DNA of 23,071 nt from positions 1 through 23,071 of IMG/VR virus record IMGVR_UViG_3300032331_002187, one strand, 5' to 3'. The notes below the pieces were generated by a model that searched no databases, was not told where the DNA came from, and was given only the letters and a program-made list of their open reading frames with translations. The position numbers and the translations under genes are program-made. This DNA comes from a virus. Numbering within the stretch: the stretch's first letter is position 1; every line of letters starts with the position of its first letter. Positions 21,250 to 23,071 of the stretch are shown here, piece by piece.

Positions 21250-23071
21250 TTAAACACCACCATATGCAAATATCCAAACACCACCAACAGCAGTTGAAGT
21301 TGAGAATAGTTCTATCATCATACTTGCCTGAGCAGCACCACCACCTCCAAGTTGATAAACATTACTACCATTACTACACTGACTTGCAGTTACTCCAGTA
21401 AATGTAAAAGTATTTGCAGCAGCATGAGGAGTAATAAAAATCCTAACACCTCTATTTGCTGTAAAATTAGTTAGTGTAACTGTTCTATTTCCATTAGCAC
21501 TTGGTTGCCAGAATATTACATCAGGACCAGTAAAATCTACTGTAAGTGTGCTTGCCTGTGTAGTAGAAGTAGAAATAAAATAAGATGGTATTGCATTAAC
21601 TGTAACTTGCCCTGTTGGGTTGGAAATAGTAACACCAGTGCCAGCAACAATAGAAGTTACAATACCAGTTAGATTTGTTCCAGAACCACTATAAGAAGTT
21701 GCAGTAACTACACCAACACTCATTCCAAGTGATGAAGTATTTCCATAACCTAATACTGAATTTAGGTTTTGTGTTCCAGTAATTGTAACAATACCAATCC
21801 CATTGGAAGGAGAAATTGCAACTCCACTTCCAGCAACAATTTGATTGACGATATTTGGTTTATTTACAATAGATGTAACACCAACTGTTGCAGTCCAATC
21901 AGAATTTTGTTGACCAACTGCATTAATCGTAACTCGTCCTGTTGAACCTGACACTGAAATCCCACCACTGCCAGCAACAATAGAAGTCACAATACCAGTT
22001 AGATTTATACCATTACCAGTATAAGAAGTTGCGGATACAACTCCAACATTGATTCCAAGTGCCGAAGTATTTCCGTTAGTTAATACTGAATTGAGGTTCT
22101 GTGTTCCAGTTGCATTAATTGTGACTGTTCCAATTCCATTAGAAGGAGATAGTGATACACCAGTTCCTCCAATAAGTTGATTAACAATATTTGGTTTGTT
22201 TAGAATTGCAGTAACACCAACAGTGGCATTCCAATCGGAATTGAGTTGAGTTCTTGGTCCAGGAATTTGGTCATAGTGAGTTCCATTATGAATTAGCAAG
22301 TCACCATCTTGAAGTGATAGATTACCACTACCAAAATTGGTTGTACCAGTTCCAACTACTGTATATTCCCAACCTGCTTGTCCTGTTGTGTCTGCTATTC
22401 CTGGAGTATTGGTAACAACATTATATGTTCCTTTGTAGATAACCGCACCAACAATAGTAGGAGGTGTCTCCCAAGACATTACATAATTACCAGCAACATT
22501 AGTAACCTTCAGGAACTTATCTGCTGTTGCTGCTGTTTGTGATGGGAAGTATGTTAATCTTGAGTTGTCGTAGAAAGTGATACCAGTAGTGCTACTTGTG
22601 CCTACAAAAGATAAACCTTCAGTGTTAATTGTTAAATCTAATGTTTTTGTGATTGAACCAATCGGCGCACTATAAAATCTATATTCTGCACCTTGTCTAG
22701 AATTAGTGAAGTTTTCTCTTGCATAAACTTCTATATTGTTTGCTGCAGGTCCTGTAGGAAATGTTGTAGTACCAAATCCAACTGTACTATAACGACTTAA
22801 AATATCCCCAAGAACTATTGCACTTGGAGATGCGGCAGTTCCACGAGCAGCACGACTAACATAAGCAGGAAAAACACCAGTACCAAATGCATCATTTGTA
22901 ATACGACTTACTGCATTATCATTACCAGTAATATGAAGCATTCCACCAGCATTTATAACTGGTTGATATGCTCCACCTGCTGAACCAATGATACTTACTC
23001 CACCAATATCACCTGCAGGAATAGTTGGAGGATAATATTGAGTGCGACCTGTGCGGTCAGTATAATATGCC
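21250..23071 (-). CDS. Repeat-bearing fibre-like structural protein, N-terminus beyond the window
   Basis: The frame is open from the right edge (43 codons before the first internal Met at 22941) to TAA at 21250-21252: 606 residues visible, no start seen. The sequence is Gly/Thr/Ser/Asn-rich and beta-like throughout. Residues 43-200 include a segment with ENFTNSRQGAEYRFYSAPIG and LTINTEGLSFVGTSS, which are typical of marine phage fibre or head-attached structural proteins. Two repeats of about 110 residues follow, each starting NSDW(N/T)ATVGVT and including NKPNIVNQ. The C-terminal domain has DVIFWQPSANGNRTVTLTNF, a Gly-rich patch (GGGGAAQ) and ends GGVWIFAYGGV. The probable role is host adsorption or a virion appendage; the exact assignment is open. 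Confidence 0.75.
   Translation of the reverse strand, partial: AYYTDRTGRTQYYPPTIPAGDIGGVSIIGSAGGAYQPVINAGGMLHITGNDNAVSRITNDAFGTGVFPAYVSRAARGTAASPSAIVLGDILSRYSTVGFGTTTFPTGPAANNIEVYARENFTNSRQGAEYRFYSAPIGSITKTLDLTINTEGLSFVGTSSTTGITFYDNSRLTYFPSQTAATADKFLKVTNVAGNYVMSWETPPTIVGAVIYKGTYNVVTNTPGIADTTGQAGWEYTVVGTGTTNFGSGNLSLQDGDLLIHNGTHYDQIPGPRTQLNSDWNATVGVTAILNKPNIVNQLIGGTGVSLSPSNGIGTVTINATGTQNLNSVLTNGNTSALGINVGVVSATSYTGNGINLTGIVTSIVAGSGGISVSGSTGRVTINAVGQQNSDWTATVGVTSIVNKPNIVNQIVAGSGVAISPSNGIGIVTITGTQNLNSVLGYGNTSSLGMSVGVVTATSYSGSGTNLTGIVTSIVAGTGVTISNPTGQVTVNAIPSYFISTSTTQASTLTVDFTGPDVIFWQPSANGNRTVTLTNFTANRGVRIFITPHAAANTFTFTGVTASQCSNGSNVYQLGGGGAAQASMMIELFSTSTAVGGVWIFAYGGV
21592..22242. repeat. Two tandem ~110-codon repeats in the fibre-like gene
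   Basis: Unit 1 covers 22242-21907 (112 codons) and unit 2 covers 21906-21592 (105 codons). They share NSDWxATVGVT, NKPNIVNQ, SPSNGIGxVTI, TQNLNSVL and LTGIVTSIVAG, with high similarity at DNA level in many stretches. In-frame length and divergence limited to short stretches suggest duplication within the gene. Confidence 0.85.

Noticed and set aside
21242-21277. Upstream ATG for gp17 adding 12 residues
   Set aside because: The extension overlaps the fibre-like gene, is Trp/Cys/Ile-rich and unlike gp17 N-termini. The MADN start directly after that gene fits better.
1-23071. tRNA genes, CRISPR arrays, insertion sequences, attachment sites and photosynthesis genes
   Set aside because: I looked in the gaps and both strands by eye and saw no cloverleaf with CCA-adjacent stem, no regularly spaced repeats, no transposase or integrase and no psbA-like frame. 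The gaps are all under about 130 bases.

Overview
The window is an AT-rich segment of a T4-like contractile-tailed phage (myovirus), most likely a marine cyanophage of Synechococcus or Prochlorococcus. The order read leftward from the right edge (gp17, gp18, gp19, gp20, gp67-like, a small protein, gp21, gp22, gp23, a tail-tube-fold protein, uvsY, uvsW, a small protein, gp55, gp47, a DUF3110-like protein, gp46) matches the conserved core of marine T4-like phages. The DUF3110-like protein between gp47 and gp46 points to a cyanobacterial host. Every supported gene is on the minus strand. I see no tRNA, integrase, transposon, CRISPR array or photosynthesis gene.

Layout from right to left in the direction of transcription. 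(1) 23071-21250: the C-terminal part of a large repeat-bearing fibre-like protein that runs off the right edge. (2) 21241-16753: terminase large subunit, tail sheath and tail tube. (3) 16720-11246: head assembly, with portal, gp67-like core peptide, an unrecognised small protein, prohead protease, scaffold and major capsid protein. A strong terminator follows gp23. (4) 11168-9569: a protein with a possible RlpA-like domain, a tail-tube-fold protein and UvsY, then another terminator. (5) 9506-7648: UvsW helicase and a small protein. (6) 7518-7647: the longest gene-free stretch (130 bp), holding two back-to-back sigma70-type promoters. (7) 7517-3797: gp55 late sigma factor, gp47 and gp46 nuclease subunits, the DUF3110-like protein and a small protein, mostly start-stop coupled. 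(8) 3735-977: an accessory block of five small genes. Three are paralogues starting MNS(Q/K) and sharing a roughly 39-residue box. Two start MKTFKQFI, like the capsid-targeting peptide of T4 internal proteins. (9) 891-1: the N-terminal part of an HExxH metallopeptidase-like protein.

Regulation can be partly read. Perfect T4-type late promoter octamers (TATAAATA) precede gp18, the gp67-like gene, gp22 and all three MNS-type genes. One-mismatch versions precede gp23, the 11168 gene and uvsW. Several sit directly on the T-tract of the preceding terminator, so termination and late initiation share bases. gp55, the factor that would recognise these octamers, is encoded here behind its own early-type promoter. 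The most unexpected signals are a perfect consensus sigma70 promoter on the otherwise gene-free plus strand at 7585-7613, the paralogous accessory block with its repeated terminator module, and the candidate capsid-packaged proteins. Functions of the core genes come from family recognition by eye; no database search was run.
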